Shown: positions 17,366 to 27,102, counted from the stretch's first letter. The stretch: 64,000 bases of DNA from Vibrio chagasii (GCF_002954585.1 NZ_MSCI01000002.1:970089-1034088); one strand, 5' to 3'. Notes: generated by a model from the sequence alone, not told the origin. A program made the numbers and translations.

Positions 17366-18577
17366 TTGATTAGTAAACCATTTAAAATACTCGTGATAGG
17401 TTTAATCGTGAACCTATCGATCGGTATCCTATATGTATGGGGCGTTTTCAGTGAACCTTTGGCTGAGGCGCTAGGTGTTGATCCTAAGGACGTAGATGGG
17501 CCTTATCAGACTTCGGTGTTCGCATTTTCGGTAAGTCTGTTTTTGGCTGGGGTATGGCAAGACAAAATAGGACCAAGGAAGGTCACAATACTTGGTGTGT
17601 TTCTTGTCGGGGCGGGTCTTTTAGCGTCCGGTTATGCCTCAACATTAGCGGAATTGCAGGTTACTTTCGGGTGTATGGTCGGTGCTGGGATGGGCTTTGC
17701 CTATGCCTGTATTGGCCCATGTACCATGAAGTGGTGGCCAGAGAACAGAAAGGGGTTGGTTAGTGGCTTAACCGCTGGTGGGTTTGCGATGGCGGCACTG
17801 TATTTGGCTCCGTTATCGACCGTTCTCATCGAACACTATGGCATCTTAGATACGTTCAAGATCCTTGGTGTCGGCTTGCTCTTTATGATCCCGATGGCTT
17901 CTCTGCTGGTCAACCCACCCAAAGGGTATGTTTCAGAAATTCCCGGAGGAAAGGCTGCGGAATACGGCTCAGACATAAACATCCAGTGGCTAGATATGCT
18001 GAAAACCCCTCAATTTTACCAGATCTGGTTAATGTTCATGGTGTCATCAGCAGCAGGTATCATGCTTATCGGCTCTATTGGCAACGTTAGTAAATCGATA
18101 GGGTTAACCGCTGAAGAAATTGCGTTAGGTATCATTTTATTAGCGATTTTTAATACCGCAGGGCGAGTCATTGGCGGCGTTATATTCGACAGGATAGGGC
18201 GTGTTCATACACTGGGCTTAATATTCATGTTGCAAGCCGTCAATATGGTGTTTTTTACAACTATTGAAACGACCATTCCTCTCATGATCGGTATCTCCGC
18301 AGGCGCTATGTCTTATGGTGCGTTATTTGGTGTTTTCCCTCCAGTAACCGCGGTCGATTATGGTTTGAAGACGTACGGGACCAACTTTGGAATACTCTAT
18401 TCAGCTTGGGGTGTGTCGGGGTTCTTCGGGGGAATACTCGCCTCGGTAGCGGGGACGGCTGAAAACACCTATTTGGCTTACGCTGCGCTATTGGTTTCAA
18501 TCACCGTAATGAATTACTTAATGAAACCCGTTGATAAGTCTGTGCTATTAAAAGACGAAGTTAATCTGGAATACTAA
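17366..18577 (+). CDS. OxlT-like (OFA family) MFS transporter
   Basis: 403 residues with 12 predicted transmembrane helices. The opening (NLSIGILYVWGVFSEPLAE) and the loop motif DKIGPRK between helices 2 and 3 are typical of the oxalate/formate antiporter family, which also contains L-lactate carriers. The second-half loop motif is FDRIGRVHTLG. The start is a TTG: there is no nearby ATG, and TGAGG lies five bases upstream. It probably moves a small monocarboxylate linked to the adjacent alcohol dehydrogenase; that link is inference. Confidence 0.87.
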   Translation: MISKPFKILVIGLIVNLSIGILYVWGVFSEPLAEALGVDPKDVDGPYQTSVFAFSVSLFLAGVWQDKIGPRKVTILGVFLVGAGLLASGYASTLAELQVTFGCMVGAGMGFAYACIGPCTMKWWPENRKGLVSGLTAGGFAMAALYLAPLSTVLIEHYGILDTFKILGVGLLFMIPMASLLVNPPKGYVSEIPGGKAAEYGSDINIQWLDMLKTPQFYQIWLMFMVSSAAGIMLIGSIGNVSKSIGLTAEEIALGIILLAIFNTAGRVIGGVIFDRIGRVHTLGLIFMLQAVNMVFFTTIETTIPLMIGISAGAMSYGALFGVFPPVTAVDYGLKTYGTNFGILYSAWGVSGFFGGILASVAGTAENTYLAYAALLVSITVMNYLMKPVDKSVLLKDEVNLEY

Positions 18578-18638
18578 ACGTGAGATCGGTGAGGCTCTTA
18601 TCAGATTAAGAGTCTCTACCGATAACGTGTTTCCACCT

Positions 18639-18672
18639 AATGTTGGCTTGGGCAATCTAGGCCAACATTTTT
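18639..18672 (+). terminator. Rho-independent terminator after the MFS gene
   Basis: AATGTTGGC pairs with GCCAACATT around a 13-nt loop and leads into a T-run, 62 bases past the gene. Confidence 0.75.
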
Positions 18673-18766
18673 CGGCTACTGCAGATAAACTTAGGTTACT
18701 GTACCCAAAGGGGGCTCTGATTTTCTTCTATCAAGCGAAGCCAGTGCTTGCTGCGTCGGCTTAGTT

Positions 18767-19351
18767 TTAAACTAGCTCAGCCAGTTGGCTCTGTGCTTCT
18801 GAGATGCCTTTTGCTGCTGCGTCTTCACCCATGTTGAGTGCTTCTGCGTAAACGAATTCCACATCTGTGATACCAACAAAACCAAGTACTGTGCGTAGGT
18901 ATGGCGTCATGCTGTCAGTTGCTGCGTCTTTATGGATGCCGCCACGAGTCGTCACTACAATCGCTTTCTTACCTTCGATTAGACCTTTAACGCCGTTCTC
19001 TGTGTAAGTGAACGTCACGCCAGCACGAGCAATGAGGTCAATCCAGTTTTTAAGCTGAGTAGGGATAGTGAAGTTGTACATAGGTGCAGCAATCACTAGT
19101 GTATCTGCCGCTTTAATTTCTTCGATCAGCGTGTTAGATAGATCAACAATCGATTGTTGGTCTTGAGATAGGTCTTCTGTCGCGCGAAGTGCAGTCGCTA
19201 CCGAGAAGTCCAACATTGGTAACGGGTTTGCAGCTAGATCGCGAACCGTCAGTTTATCTTGGTCTACATTTTTGATGAACTCTTCAACCAGTTTAGTTGA
19301 TTGAGAGTAGTCGCCTAGGATGCTTGATTTTAGGGCTAATACACGAGACAT
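18767..19351 (-). CDS. azoR: FMN-dependent NADH-azoreductase
   Basis: 194 residues of the flavodoxin-like azoreductase/AcpD family. The FMN-binding segments are [15 protein letters not shown] at the N-terminus, [16 protein letters not shown] in the middle and TTRGG after it. It reduces azo dyes and quinones using NADH. An in-frame start 18 codons earlier exists, but the ATG at 19351 has AAGGA at the right distance and matches the family's MSRVLxLKSS opening. It appears monocistronic and divergent from hrpA. Confidence 0.93.
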   Translation of the reverse strand: MSRVLALKSSILGDYSQSTKLVEEFIKNVDQDKLTVRDLAANPLPMLDFSVATALRATEDLSQDQQSIVDLSNTLIEEIKAADTLVIAAPMYNFTIPTQLKNWIDLIARAGVTFTYTENGVKGLIEGKKAIVVTTRGGIHKDAATDSMTPYLRTVLGFVGITDVEFVYAEALNMGEDAAAKGISEAQSQLAELV

Positions 19352-19560
19352 AATGGGAATCCTTGAATAAGTGTTTTTGTTATGTGATGCATTATAGGAA
19401 AACAAAGAAAGCCAAAAAGGCGATAGATTCGCTTAAGTTGTTCGAAAAAATTGAATGACTCTAGAAGGTGCGCTTTTGTTAGGTGCTTTCCATTATCTTG
19501 TTTTAGCCCTTATGTGCTACAATCGCGCGAGTTTATATAAGAGAAAGAATAGGACACGCT

Positions 19561-22500
19561 GTGACTTCGTCTCCGGAAAAAGCAGATAAAAATAACCATG
19601 TAGCGAATACCAACGCGACACCGGACTCTGCTGCTGATCAAGCTAATCAAAAAAAGCAAAACAACAAACAACAAGCACCTAAAGCTAGCGCATCTCAAAA
19701 TAGCTCAGCCTCTCTTCGTAAGGCCTTAAATGAGTGCATGATGCGCGACCGCTTCCGTCTAAGTAAGCGCATTTCTGGTGCAAGCCGTATTAAGAACGAA
19801 AAATCTAAGCATGCTGTTTTCGATGAAATCGCATTAGACATTGCCCAATCTATGATGACGGCAAACCAGCGTGCTGCGCAAAAACCAACCATTGAATACC
19901 CAGAGATACTCCCTGTTAGCCAAAAGCGCGATGATATTGCGAAAGCCATTGAAGAAAACCAAGTGGTTATCGTAGCGGGTGAAACGGGTTCGGGTAAAAC
20001 CACTCAGCTTCCAAAGATCTGTTCTGAGCTTGGCCGCGGCCGCTTTGGCCTAATTGGTCACACTCAGCCTCGTCGTCTGGCTGCGCGTTCGGTTGCGAAC
20101 CGTATCGCTGAAGAGATGGAAACGCAGCTGGGTGAATTTGTTGGTTATAAGGTTCGATTCAACGACCAGATTTCTGACAACACACAAATCAAACTGATGA
20201 CCGACGGTATTCTACTGGCGGAGATTCAACACGACCGTTTCTTAAATCAGTACGACACCATCATTATCGATGAAGCGCACGAACGTAGCCTAAACATCGA
20301 TTTCATCATGGGTTACCTGAAAGAGTTGCTACCAAAGCGTCCTGACCTAAAAGTGATCATCACGTCGGCAACCATCGACCCAGAGCGTTTCTCTAAACAC
20401 TTCGACAATGCACCAATCATTGAAGTGTCGGGTCGTACTTACCCAGTTGATACACGCTACCGCCCACTCGGTGGTGACGACAGCGATTCAGACCGCGACC
20501 AAATGGAAGGTATCTTCGAAGCGGTTGATGAGCTTTGTGATGAAGGCTTAGGCGACATCCTGATCTTCATGAATGGCGAGCGTGAAATTCGTGATACTGC
20601 GGACGCACTAAGTAAGCGTAATCTGCGTGATACCGAGATTGTACCTTTGTACGCTCGCTTGTCGGCGGGTGAACAGAACCGTATCTTCCAGTCACACACT
20701 GGTCGTCGAATTGTACTGGCAACCAACGTAGCAGAAACCTCGTTAACGGTTCCGGGCATCAAGTACGTAATCGACCCTGGTACTGCGCGTATCAGCCGTT
20801 ACAGCTACCGCACCAAAGTACAACGTCTACCGATTGAGCCAATTTCTCAAGCGAGTGCGAACCAGCGTAAAGGTCGTTGTGGTCGTGTGGCTGAGGGTAT
20901 CTGTATTCGCTTGTACTCTGAGGAAGATTTCGAGTCACGCCCAGAGTTTACCGATCCTGAGATCCTGCGTACCAACCTAGCGTCTGTAATCCTGCAGATG
21001 ACGGCACTAGGGCTAGGTGACATTCAAGCATTCCCATTCGTTGAAGCGCCAGATAAGCGCAACATTCAAGATGGTGTAAGACTGCTTGAAGAGCTAGGTG
21101 CGATTGCTTCGGGTAAACCGAGCAATAACAACAAGAACCAAGGCGACGATACTAAGAAGCTAACGGCAATTGGTCGTAAGCTGTCGAAGCTACCGATCGA
21201 CCCGCGTTTAGCGCGCATGGTTATCGAAGCGCCAAACAACCGCTGTCTACACGAAGTGATGGTTATTGCGTCTGCACTTTCAATCCAAGACCCGCGTGAG
21301 CGTCCATCAGACAAACAGCAATCGTCTGACGACAAGCACAAGCGTTTCTTCGACAAAGACTCAGACTTCATCACCTTTGTGAACCTGTGGGATTACATCA
21401 AGAAGCAGCAAAAAGCGTTGTCGAGCAACCAATTCCGCAAACAGTGTAAGCAAGATTACCTGAACTACCTGCGTATTCGTGAGTGGCAAGATGTGTACGT
21501 CCAAATTCACCAAGCAATGCGTGAACTGGATACCAAGCTCAACGACGAACCGGGCAGCTACGATGGTATTCACATCTCATTGCTATCAGGTTTGCTTTCT
21601 CACATCGGTATGAAAGACCAAGAGAAGAATGAATACCAAGGTGCACGTAACGCACGCTTCCATATCTTCCCAGCGTCTGGCCTATTTAAGAAACAGCCTA
21701 AGTGGATCATGTCTGCTGAGCTGGTGGAAACCTCAAAACTTTGGGGTCGTGTGATTGCTAAAATTCAGCCTGAGTGGATTGAACCATTAGCGAAGCACCT
21801 AATTAAGCGCAGCTACAGCGAACCACACTGGTCGAAGAAACAAGCGGCGGTAATGGCACACGAAAAAGTGATGCTTTACGGAATTCCAATTGTTCCTAAG
21901 CGCCTAGTGAACTATGGCGCGATTGACCCAACGATTAGCCGTGAGTTGTTTGTGCGTAGCGCACTGGTTGAAGGTGAGTGGGAAACCAAACACGCGTTCT
22001 TCAAACAGAACCGCAAACTTCTACAAGAAGTGGAAGAGCTAGAGCATAAATCACGTCGTCGTGACATCTTGATCGATGATGACGAGCTGTTTGAATTCTA
22101 CGACCAGCGCGTAGGCGAAGAGGTGGTTTCGGGCCGTCACTTTGACACTTGGTGGAAGAAGACCAGCAAACAGACTCCAGAGCTACTTAACTTCGAGAAA
22201 TCGATGCTGTTCCGCGGTGATGCAAGCCACGTTACTGATTTAGACTACCCTAACTTCTGGCACCAAAATGGCCTGAAGTTAAAACTGAGCTACCAGTTTG
22301 AGCCGGGCGATGACAACGATGGTGTAACGGTACACATTCCGCTGCCTATCTTGAACCAAATCGACCAGAACGGTTTTGATTGGCAGATCCCAGGCCTACG
22401 TCAAGAATTGGTGGTTAGCTTAATCAAGTCACTACCAAAGACGTTACGACGTAACTTTGTGCCTGCGCCAAATTACGCTGATGCGTTCTTGGCTCGTGTG

Positions 22501-23601
22501 ACACCACTTGAAGCGCCGCTACTGGATTCTCTTGAGAAAGAGCTGCGCCGCATGACGGGTGTAGAAGTGGTACGAGATGATTGGAAGTTAGACCAGATTC
22601 CAGAGCACTTAAAGGTAACATTCCGTGCGGTGGATCATCGCAAACGTAAGTTGAAAGAACACAAAGACTTACATGAACTGAAAGAGAGCCTGAAAGACAA
22701 AGTTCAAGAAACGCTTTCTAAAGTTGCGGATGACGATATCGAGCAGCAAAACCTGTATACGTGGAGCTTTGGTGAGTTACCAAAAGTCTACCAACAGAAG
22801 CGCGGTGGCTACGATGTAAAAGCTTTCCCAGCGTTGGTGGATACCAAAGACAGCGTAGAGATCAAACTGTTCGAAACGGAGCAAGAGCAGATCTCAGCAA
22901 TGAAATCGGGTCAGCGTCGTTTGATCTTGTTGAACGTGCCGTCGCCAATTAAATACTTGCACTCGAACTTGCCGAACAAATCGAAACTTGGCTTGTACTT
23001 CAACCCATACGGCAAGGTTCTCGATCTTATCGATGACTGTATCGCTTGTGGTATTGATAAGCTCATCGAAGAGAAGGGGGGTTTGGTTTGGGAACCAGAA
23101 CAGTTTGAAGCACTGAAAGAACACGTACGTGCAGAGTTGGGCGACACCGTGGTTGAGATTGCTCAGCAGGTAGAAACCATTCTTACTACCGCATTCAGTA
23201 TCAGCAAGAAACTGAAAGGGCGTGTGGATCTTTCTATGGCATTTGCACTTTCTGACATAAAAGCTCAGGTAGAAGGTTTGATTTTTAAGGGTTTTGCCAC
23301 AGAATGTGGATGGAAACGCTTGCCAGATATCCTACGCTATATGAAGGCAATCGAACGCCGCATGGAGAAGTTGCCAATTGACCCTAACAAAGATCGTTTG
23401 CATATGATTAAAGTTGAGTCCGTAATGAATGATTACAAAGAGCTGCTGAATAAAATTCCAAAAGGGATCGCGGTTCCAGAAAACGTAAAAGAGGTGCGTT
23501 GGATGATAGAAGAGCTTCGTGTAAGCTTCTTCGCACAGCAACTCGGTACGCCTTATCCAGTGTCAGATAAGCGTGTTAAAAACGCAATCGATGCTTGCTA
23601 A
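19561..23601 (+). CDS. hrpA: ATP-dependent RNA helicase HrpA
   Basis: 1346 residues, close to Escherichia coli HrpA. Walker A GETGSGKTTQ is at about 140-149, DEAH at 237-240, followed by the SAT motif and QRKGRCGR (motif VI). HA2 and OB-fold segments follow, then the long DUF3418 C-terminal region specific to HrpA. HrpA processes polycistronic mRNA and resolves stalled ribosomes in E. coli. The start is GTG at 19561 with AGGA seven bases upstream; the first 55 residues are a low-complexity Asn/Gln/Ala/Ser tail. Confidence 0.96.
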   Translation: MTSSPEKADKNNHVANTNATPDSAADQANQKKQNNKQQAPKASASQNSSASLRKALNECMMRDRFRLSKRISGASRIKNEKSKHAVFDEIALDIAQSMMTANQRAAQKPTIEYPEILPVSQKRDDIAKAIEENQVVIVAGETGSGKTTQLPKICSELGRGRFGLIGHTQPRRLAARSVANRIAEEMETQLGEFVGYKVRFNDQISDNTQIKLMTDGILLAEIQHDRFLNQYDTIIIDEAHERSLNIDFIMGYLKELLPKRPDLKVIITSATIDPERFSKHFDNAPIIEVSGRTYPVDTRYRPLGGDDSDSDRDQMEGIFEAVDELCDEGLGDILIFMNGEREIRDTADALSKRNLRDTEIVPLYARLSAGEQNRIFQSHTGRRIVLATNVAETSLTVPGIKYVIDPGTARISRYSYRTKVQRLPIEPISQASANQRKGRCGRVAEGICIRLYSEEDFESRPEFTDPEILRTNLASVILQMTALGLGDIQAFPFVEAPDKRNIQDGVRLLEELGAIASGKPSNNNKNQGDDTKKLTAIGRKLSKLPIDPRLARMVIEAPNNRCLHEVMVIASALSIQDPRERPSDKQQSSDDKHKRFFDKDSDFITFVNLWDYIKKQQKALSSNQFRKQCKQDYLNYLRIREWQDVYVQIHQAMRELDTKLNDEPGSYDGIHISLLSGLLSHIGMKDQEKNEYQGARNARFHIFPASGLFKKQPKWIMSAELVETSKLWGRVIAKIQPEWIEPLAKHLIKRSYSEPHWSKKQAAVMAHEKVMLYGIPIVPKRLVNYGAIDPTISRELFVRSALVEGEWETKHAFFKQNRKLLQEVEELEHKSRRRDILIDDDELFEFYDQRVGEEVVSGRHFDTWWKKTSKQTPELLNFEKSMLFRGDASHVTDLDYPNFWHQNGLKLKLSYQFEPGDDNDGVTVHIPLPILNQIDQNGFDWQIPGLRQELVVSLIKSLPKTLRRNFVPAPNYADAFLARVTPLEAPLLDSLEKELRRMTGVEVVRDDWKLDQIPEHLKVTFRAVDHRKRKLKEHKDLHELKESLKDKVQETLSKVADDDIEQQNLYTWSFGELPKVYQQKRGGYDVKAFPALVDTKDSVEIKLFETEQEQISAMKSGQRRLILLNVPSPIKYLHSNLPNKSKLGLYFNPYGKVLDLIDDCIACGIDKLIEEKGGLVWEPEQFEALKEHVRAELGDTVVEIAQQVETILTTAFSISKKLKGRVDLSMAFALSDIKAQVEGLIFKGFATECGWKRLPDILRYMKAIERRMEKLPIDPNKDRLHMIKVESVMNDYKELLNKIPKGIAVPENVKEVRWMIEELRVSFFAQQLGTPYPVSDKRVKNAIDAC

Positions 23602-23744
23602 AGGAATAATGCTAGACGCAACGGCAAGGTTTGGGTATAAATCTTGCTTATTGCATTACTAATTGAATAGTTATTACATACAGGGCGACTTGGTGGCAAT
23701 TTATTACCACTCAAGGCCTGCCACTAGGACGAAAAAGGTCGAAT

Positions 23745-24239
23745 ATGAAAAAAACGTTATTGGCACTAGCACTGCTAGGTGCATCTTCAACAGCAATGGC
23801 TGATTCTTGGTTGTACGGCGGTGTAATGGGTGGTCAAAACTCATTAGGTAACGAAGAAGAAACAGCAATGGGTATCCACGTGGGTACAGGTATCCTGCCA
23901 CTTATCGGTGTTGAAGCAGGTTACTGGGATCTAGGCTCTTTCGACAGCGTTAAATACGGTAACCGTAATGTTACAAACCTAGATGCAAGCACTGCTTACC
24001 TAGCAATCAAACCAAGCATCGACTTCGGTCCTCTTCACGTATACGCGAAAGGTGGTCTTCACTCTTACGAGCTGAAAGGCGATAACTTCAAGCAAGACGA
24101 CGTTGATATCATGTACGGTGTAGGCGCAGAATACTTCATCTTTGGTCCTCTATCTGTAGGCGCTAGCTACCAAAACTTCAAAATGAAAGATGACGACTCA
24201 GGCGTATTCACGCTAAACGCAACTATCCACCTACTGTAA
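23745..24239 (+). CDS. Small outer-membrane beta-barrel protein
   Basis: 164 residues with a signal peptide (1-19, cleavage after AMA). About eight amphipathic strands follow, with Gly/aromatic periodicity (YGGVMGGQNS, GVEAGYWDLGS, HVYAKGGLHSYEL, GVGAEYFIFGPLSVGASYQNF). This fits the 8-stranded OmpA/OmpX-like barrel class. Codon use is highly optimised, suggesting strong expression. It ends IHLL rather than with Phe. Function unknown. Confidence 0.8.
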   Translation: MKKTLLALALLGASSTAMADSWLYGGVMGGQNSLGNEEETAMGIHVGTGILPLIGVEAGYWDLGSFDSVKYGNRNVTNLDASTAYLAIKPSIDFGPLHVYAKGGLHSYELKGDNFKQDDVDIMYGVGAEYFIFGPLSVGASYQNFKMKDDDSGVFTLNATIHLL

Positions 24240-24304
24240 CTACTCAGTAAGGCGATCGTAAATAACGGTTGTTTAGTCGCTAAAGAGTTCGTTAGAATTC
24301 ATAA

Positions 24305-24333
24305 AAAATGCCAGCTGAATTGCTGGCATTTTT
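24305..24333. terminator. Bidirectional Rho-independent terminator
   Basis: AATGCCAGC pairs with GCTGGCATT, with A-run and T-run flanks, between the barrel gene and the convergent gene ending at 24374. Confidence 0.9.
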
Positions 24334-24373
24334 GTATCTGTTCACTGTGTATTTCACACTAGAAAGCGAGTGG

Positions 24374-25189
24374 CTATTTCTTGCTGTTGAGAATCTGTTG
24401 GATTCTTGGGTTCAGCGCTTTACCGTGTTTGCTTTCGTACTCTTCACGTTTCAAATCATTCAGATTCTTCACTGAGTTAGCGGCAAGAAGGAATTGCGGT
24501 AATTCTGTTTCAAGCATACCTTTCTCGTCTAAACGCTTCGCTTCCAAGTAGTATTTCTTAAACAGGCCATCAAGCTTGTTTTCCGCAGTGCGTTTTAAGT
24601 CATACAGCTTGTTTTGAATTAGCCATTTCTCAATCTTGTTCGCAGCAGTGCGAGACAATACTCGAATGCGGCTATCCAACAGCTCTTCTTCTGTTAGAGA
24701 GTCTTTCAGAATCCAAAGCTCACCCATTTGCGGTGGCCAGCTGTTGCCAAGCTGAATACGTTCATGACAGTGCATTAGCACGCGGTTAAGCCCGTCAGAA
24801 TCGACAGAGTTAGCAAACTCAATGAACTTACCGCTTGGCTCACTACCGTATTGGTATTCCCACTGAGTCTCGTACACGCTCAAGAAAGAGCCGAACACAT
24901 GGATACACCAGTCTGTTAGCTCAAGTTCTGCTGGATCTTGGTCAACCACAGGTACTTGTTGATTTGAGCCAGTGTCTGATTCAACAACAGGTACCGATGG
25001 CGACGAAACTGCCGGTAAAACTTCTGGAACGACTGTAGGTGCAGGATCAGAAGGTTGGCTTTTTGCCTTTTTGAATGAGCTGCTGCCTGAAGCGTTCAGA
25101 TGGGCTAAGCTTTTGTCGATACCCATTTCCTTGAGCTTGTCCTGCATTTCCTGAATATTGAGAGGTCTTCTGCTGTTGTTGTCTTTCAT
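24374..25189 (-). CDS. Replication-protein-like protein (phage P-like?)
   Basis: 271 residues. The first 90 residues are a low-complexity Pro/Val/Ser linker behind a short amphipathic helix. The conserved part (about 95-260) is helical. The section with RVLMHCHERI and SWPPQMGELWILKD recalls the lambda P/replication protein P region, in which a WPPS-type turn follows a Cys-containing helix. I infer a helicase-loader or primosome role, mainly because its upstream overlapping neighbour is DnaT-like. The gene begins inside that neighbour: 143 nt are read in two frames. GAGAAG nine bases before the ATG supports the start. The family assignment is tentative. Confidence 0.55.
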   Translation of the reverse strand: MKDNNSRRPLNIQEMQDKLKEMGIDKSLAHLNASGSSSFKKAKSQPSDPAPTVVPEVLPAVSSPSVPVVESDTGSNQQVPVVDQDPAELELTDWCIHVFGSFLSVYETQWEYQYGSEPSGKFIEFANSVDSDGLNRVLMHCHERIQLGNSWPPQMGELWILKDSLTEEELLDSRIRVLSRTAANKIEKWLIQNKLYDLKRTAENKLDGLFKKYYLEAKRLDEKGMLETELPQFLLAANSVKNLNDLKREEYESKHGKALNPRIQQILNSKK

Positions 25190-25838
25190 TTTGCTTCTCG
25201 TTAACTAACCAGTACTGCAACTTAGATTCGATGCGAGAGATTGGCATGAGTTCATTGGCTTTGGCTTTATACCAGAGGACAAATTTTTTCCATATTAAGC
25301 TATGGTCACCAGCAAGGCCGGAGAATTTAAACGCACGTTCCGCCCATGTTGGAATGATCTCTTCATCCAAATCATGAGTGGAAACCGTGTTGCTGCTCAT
25401 TGAGCCTCGACTTTGTGGACGAGGGGCATGCTGCATGTTTTGCATTGGCGCCGGAGCAGGCTGAAACTTAGGTGCAGGTGCAGGTGCAGGTGCAGGTGCA
25501 GGTGCAGGTGCCGTAGAGTAGACCGGAATACTATTGACCGGTTGAGCCTCAACGGGCGCCGCAGCTAGCTCTTGCTCAATGAGCAGTTTGAATACGTGGA
25601 TCTCTTTTTGATCTCGATAGTCTACTTTTACCTTATCGAGAATACCTTGGTCGACTAGGCACTTAAGGCAGTCGGCTAAACCAAACGTAGAGAGAGCACA
25701 AAGCTGACTTGCCGATTGCAGGCACACATTGGTGTAACCGGATTCATCCGCACCGTCTGCAAGCATCAATAAAACAAGCTTTTCTGCTGGGCTAGAAGTA
25801 TTCACTTGCCAAGCTAAATAAGAATATTTGGCGCTCAA
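25047..25838 (-). CDS. DnaT-like single-strand DNA-binding domain protein
   Basis: 263 residues. Residues 1-75 form a winged-helix-like domain (SSPAEKLVLLMLADGADESG, then LCALSTFGLADCLKCLVDQGIL). A Pro-Ala linker (about 108-125) is encoded by a 6-bp tandem repeat. Residues about 160-215 match the DnaT DNA-binding domain (WAERAFKFSGL, WKKFVLWYKAKAN, ESKLQYWL). In Escherichia coli, DnaT works in PriA-dependent primosome assembly at stalled forks. The C-terminal 48 residues are read over DNA that also encodes the start of the next gene. Confidence 0.72.
   Translation of the reverse strand: MSAKYSYLAWQVNTSSPAEKLVLLMLADGADESGYTNVCLQSASQLCALSTFGLADCLKCLVDQGILDKVKVDYRDQKEIHVFKLLIEQELAAAPVEAQPVNSIPVYSTAPAPAPAPAPAPAPKFQPAPAPMQNMQHAPRPQSRGSMSSNTVSTHDLDEEIIPTWAERAFKFSGLAGDHSLIWKKFVLWYKAKANELMPISRIESKLQYWLVNEKQNERQQQQKTSQYSGNAGQAQGNGYRQKLSPSERFRQQLIQKGKKPTF
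25471..25512. repeat. GGTGCA hexanucleotide repeat coding for Pro-Ala linker
   Basis: Six perfect copies of GGTGCA and a seventh ending in C. The minus strand reads alternating Ala and Pro. Unit gain or loss would keep the frame and only change linker length. Confidence 0.9.
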
Positions 25839-26260
25839 TATCGTGTTCTCAAAAAAGGTAGGTCGTTGACTCTATTGTAAGTCACCCCTTACTGAATTTA
25901 TAGCAACTTAGCAGAAAACCACATCAGTGAGACAAATATTAACCATAAGGAGAGGTTTGCCTCATAAAGGCAGCATGACACGCCAATTTTTTCGTAGGAT
26001 GTTCACATACCCATCACACATTTTTGCTATTGATAATTACCTCATCTATTCACCCAGTTATTCACAGATTATATTGAATTTATAAAACATCTTGATATGA
26101 TCAATAAATGAGCTACTATGACGATAAGTCAGAAATGACGAAGCGTCACAAAATGGTTAACTACATGAATTTACTATTCGTGTTAATATATTGGATAGGA
26201 GTGTTTTAAATACTGGCTAAGCTTAGATAATGGCTAAGCTCAAATACGGACTGAGAAATT
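25839..26260. promoter_or_regulatory. Intergenic region upstream of the TetR gene
   Basis: About 420 bases without a supported gene. It contains the operator-like site listed at 26136-26148 with a weaker copy at 26119-26131. It also carries two direct repeats of TGGCTAAGCT (26214-26223 and 26231-26240) just before the TetR start. The remaining AT-rich DNA must hold the promoter of the DnaT-like gene on the minus strand. Confidence 0.55.
26136..26148. promoter_or_regulatory. Operator-like palindrome upstream of the TetR gene
   Basis: TGACGAAGCGTCA, a near-perfect palindrome followed by CAAA. The same core occurs at 27090-27102 and 27202-27214 before the RND gene. A degenerate copy (TGACGATAAGTCA) lies one and a half helical turns upstream at 26119-26131. 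It is probably the binding site of the TetR protein encoded at 26261. Confidence 0.75.
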
Positions 26261-27046
26261 ATGTTTGGCTTTGGTTGTAAAGGCGATAAACAAGGTATCT
26301 TTGGTTGCAAAGGCGTGTTGTCTAAAAAGCAGCAGTCTATTGCAGACCGAGAAGTAGAGTTGATGTTATTGGCGAAAGATCTGGTTCGAGAACAAGGGTT
26401 CGGAAACCTAACAATGGACAAGCTAACGGCAGCGAGCTCTTATTCTAAAGGGACAATCTACAATCACTTTTGCAGCAAAGAAGACGTCGTTTTAGCGTTA
26501 TGTATTCATTCTCTTAAGACAGAAGCAATGATGTTTGCTCGCTCTGGAGAGTTTGAAGGCAACACACGTGAAAAGATCGTCGCACTGCACGTTGCTTACC
26601 GAATCTATGCTCGCATGGAACCGGTATTATCAACCTGTGCGATCATGGCAAAAAGCCCGTGGGTACTAGAGAAAGCGTCTAGTGCACGCGTCGCCGAGAT
26701 GAATGAACTGGAAGAGTTGGTGATTGAACAATGCGACTCTATGGTTAACCAAGCCGTAGAAGCGGGTGACCTAAAGTTCTCTTCTGGTGTTGGTTCTGAT
26801 GCCATCGTTTTTGCTAACTGGTCAATTGCATTTGGTTCAAATGCCTTGTCACAGAACGCATCGAACAGTCATTGTATTAAGCGGTTACAAGACCCGTATT
26901 CAGTATTACACAACGCGAACATGATTCTAGACGGCCTCAATTGGCAGCCCCTCTCTAGCGATTGGGATTACCGGAAAACTTGGCGTCGTGTAGAACAGGA
27001 ACTGTTCAGTGAAGAGATCGCTTACTTAGAGTCTGTAGGCCGATAG
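26261..27046 (+). CDS. TetR/AcrR-family transcription regulator
   Basis: 261 residues. The helix-turn-helix lies at about residues 30-75 (LAKDLVREQGFGNLTMDKL, then SYSKGTIYNHFCSKEDVVLAL), followed by a helical ligand-binding domain. The N-terminus is odd: FGCKG occurs twice within 18 residues, from a 13-bp direct DNA repeat, and contains two Cys. Shared palindromes before this gene and before the following RND operon suggest it represses itself and the operon. The ligand is unknown. Confidence 0.88.
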   Translation: MFGFGCKGDKQGIFGCKGVLSKKQQSIADREVELMLLAKDLVREQGFGNLTMDKLTAASSYSKGTIYNHFCSKEDVVLALCIHSLKTEAMMFARSGEFEGNTREKIVALHVAYRIYARMEPVLSTCAIMAKSPWVLEKASSARVAEMNELEELVIEQCDSMVNQAVEAGDLKFSSGVGSDAIVFANWSIAFGSNALSQNASNSHCIKRLQDPYSVLHNANMILDGLNWQPLSSDWDYRKTWRRVEQELFSEEIAYLESVGR

Positions 27047-27089
27047 CTTCCATTAAGCCCACACATGTGGGTTTATTAATAACCATTTT

Positions 27090-27102
27090 TGACGATTCGT
27101 CA
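27090..27102. promoter_or_regulatory. Operator-like palindrome, first copy before the RND operon
   Basis: TGACGATTCGTCA, a palindrome of TGACGA and TCGTCA around one central base, followed by CAAA. See the matching sites at 26136 and 27202. Confidence 0.78.
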
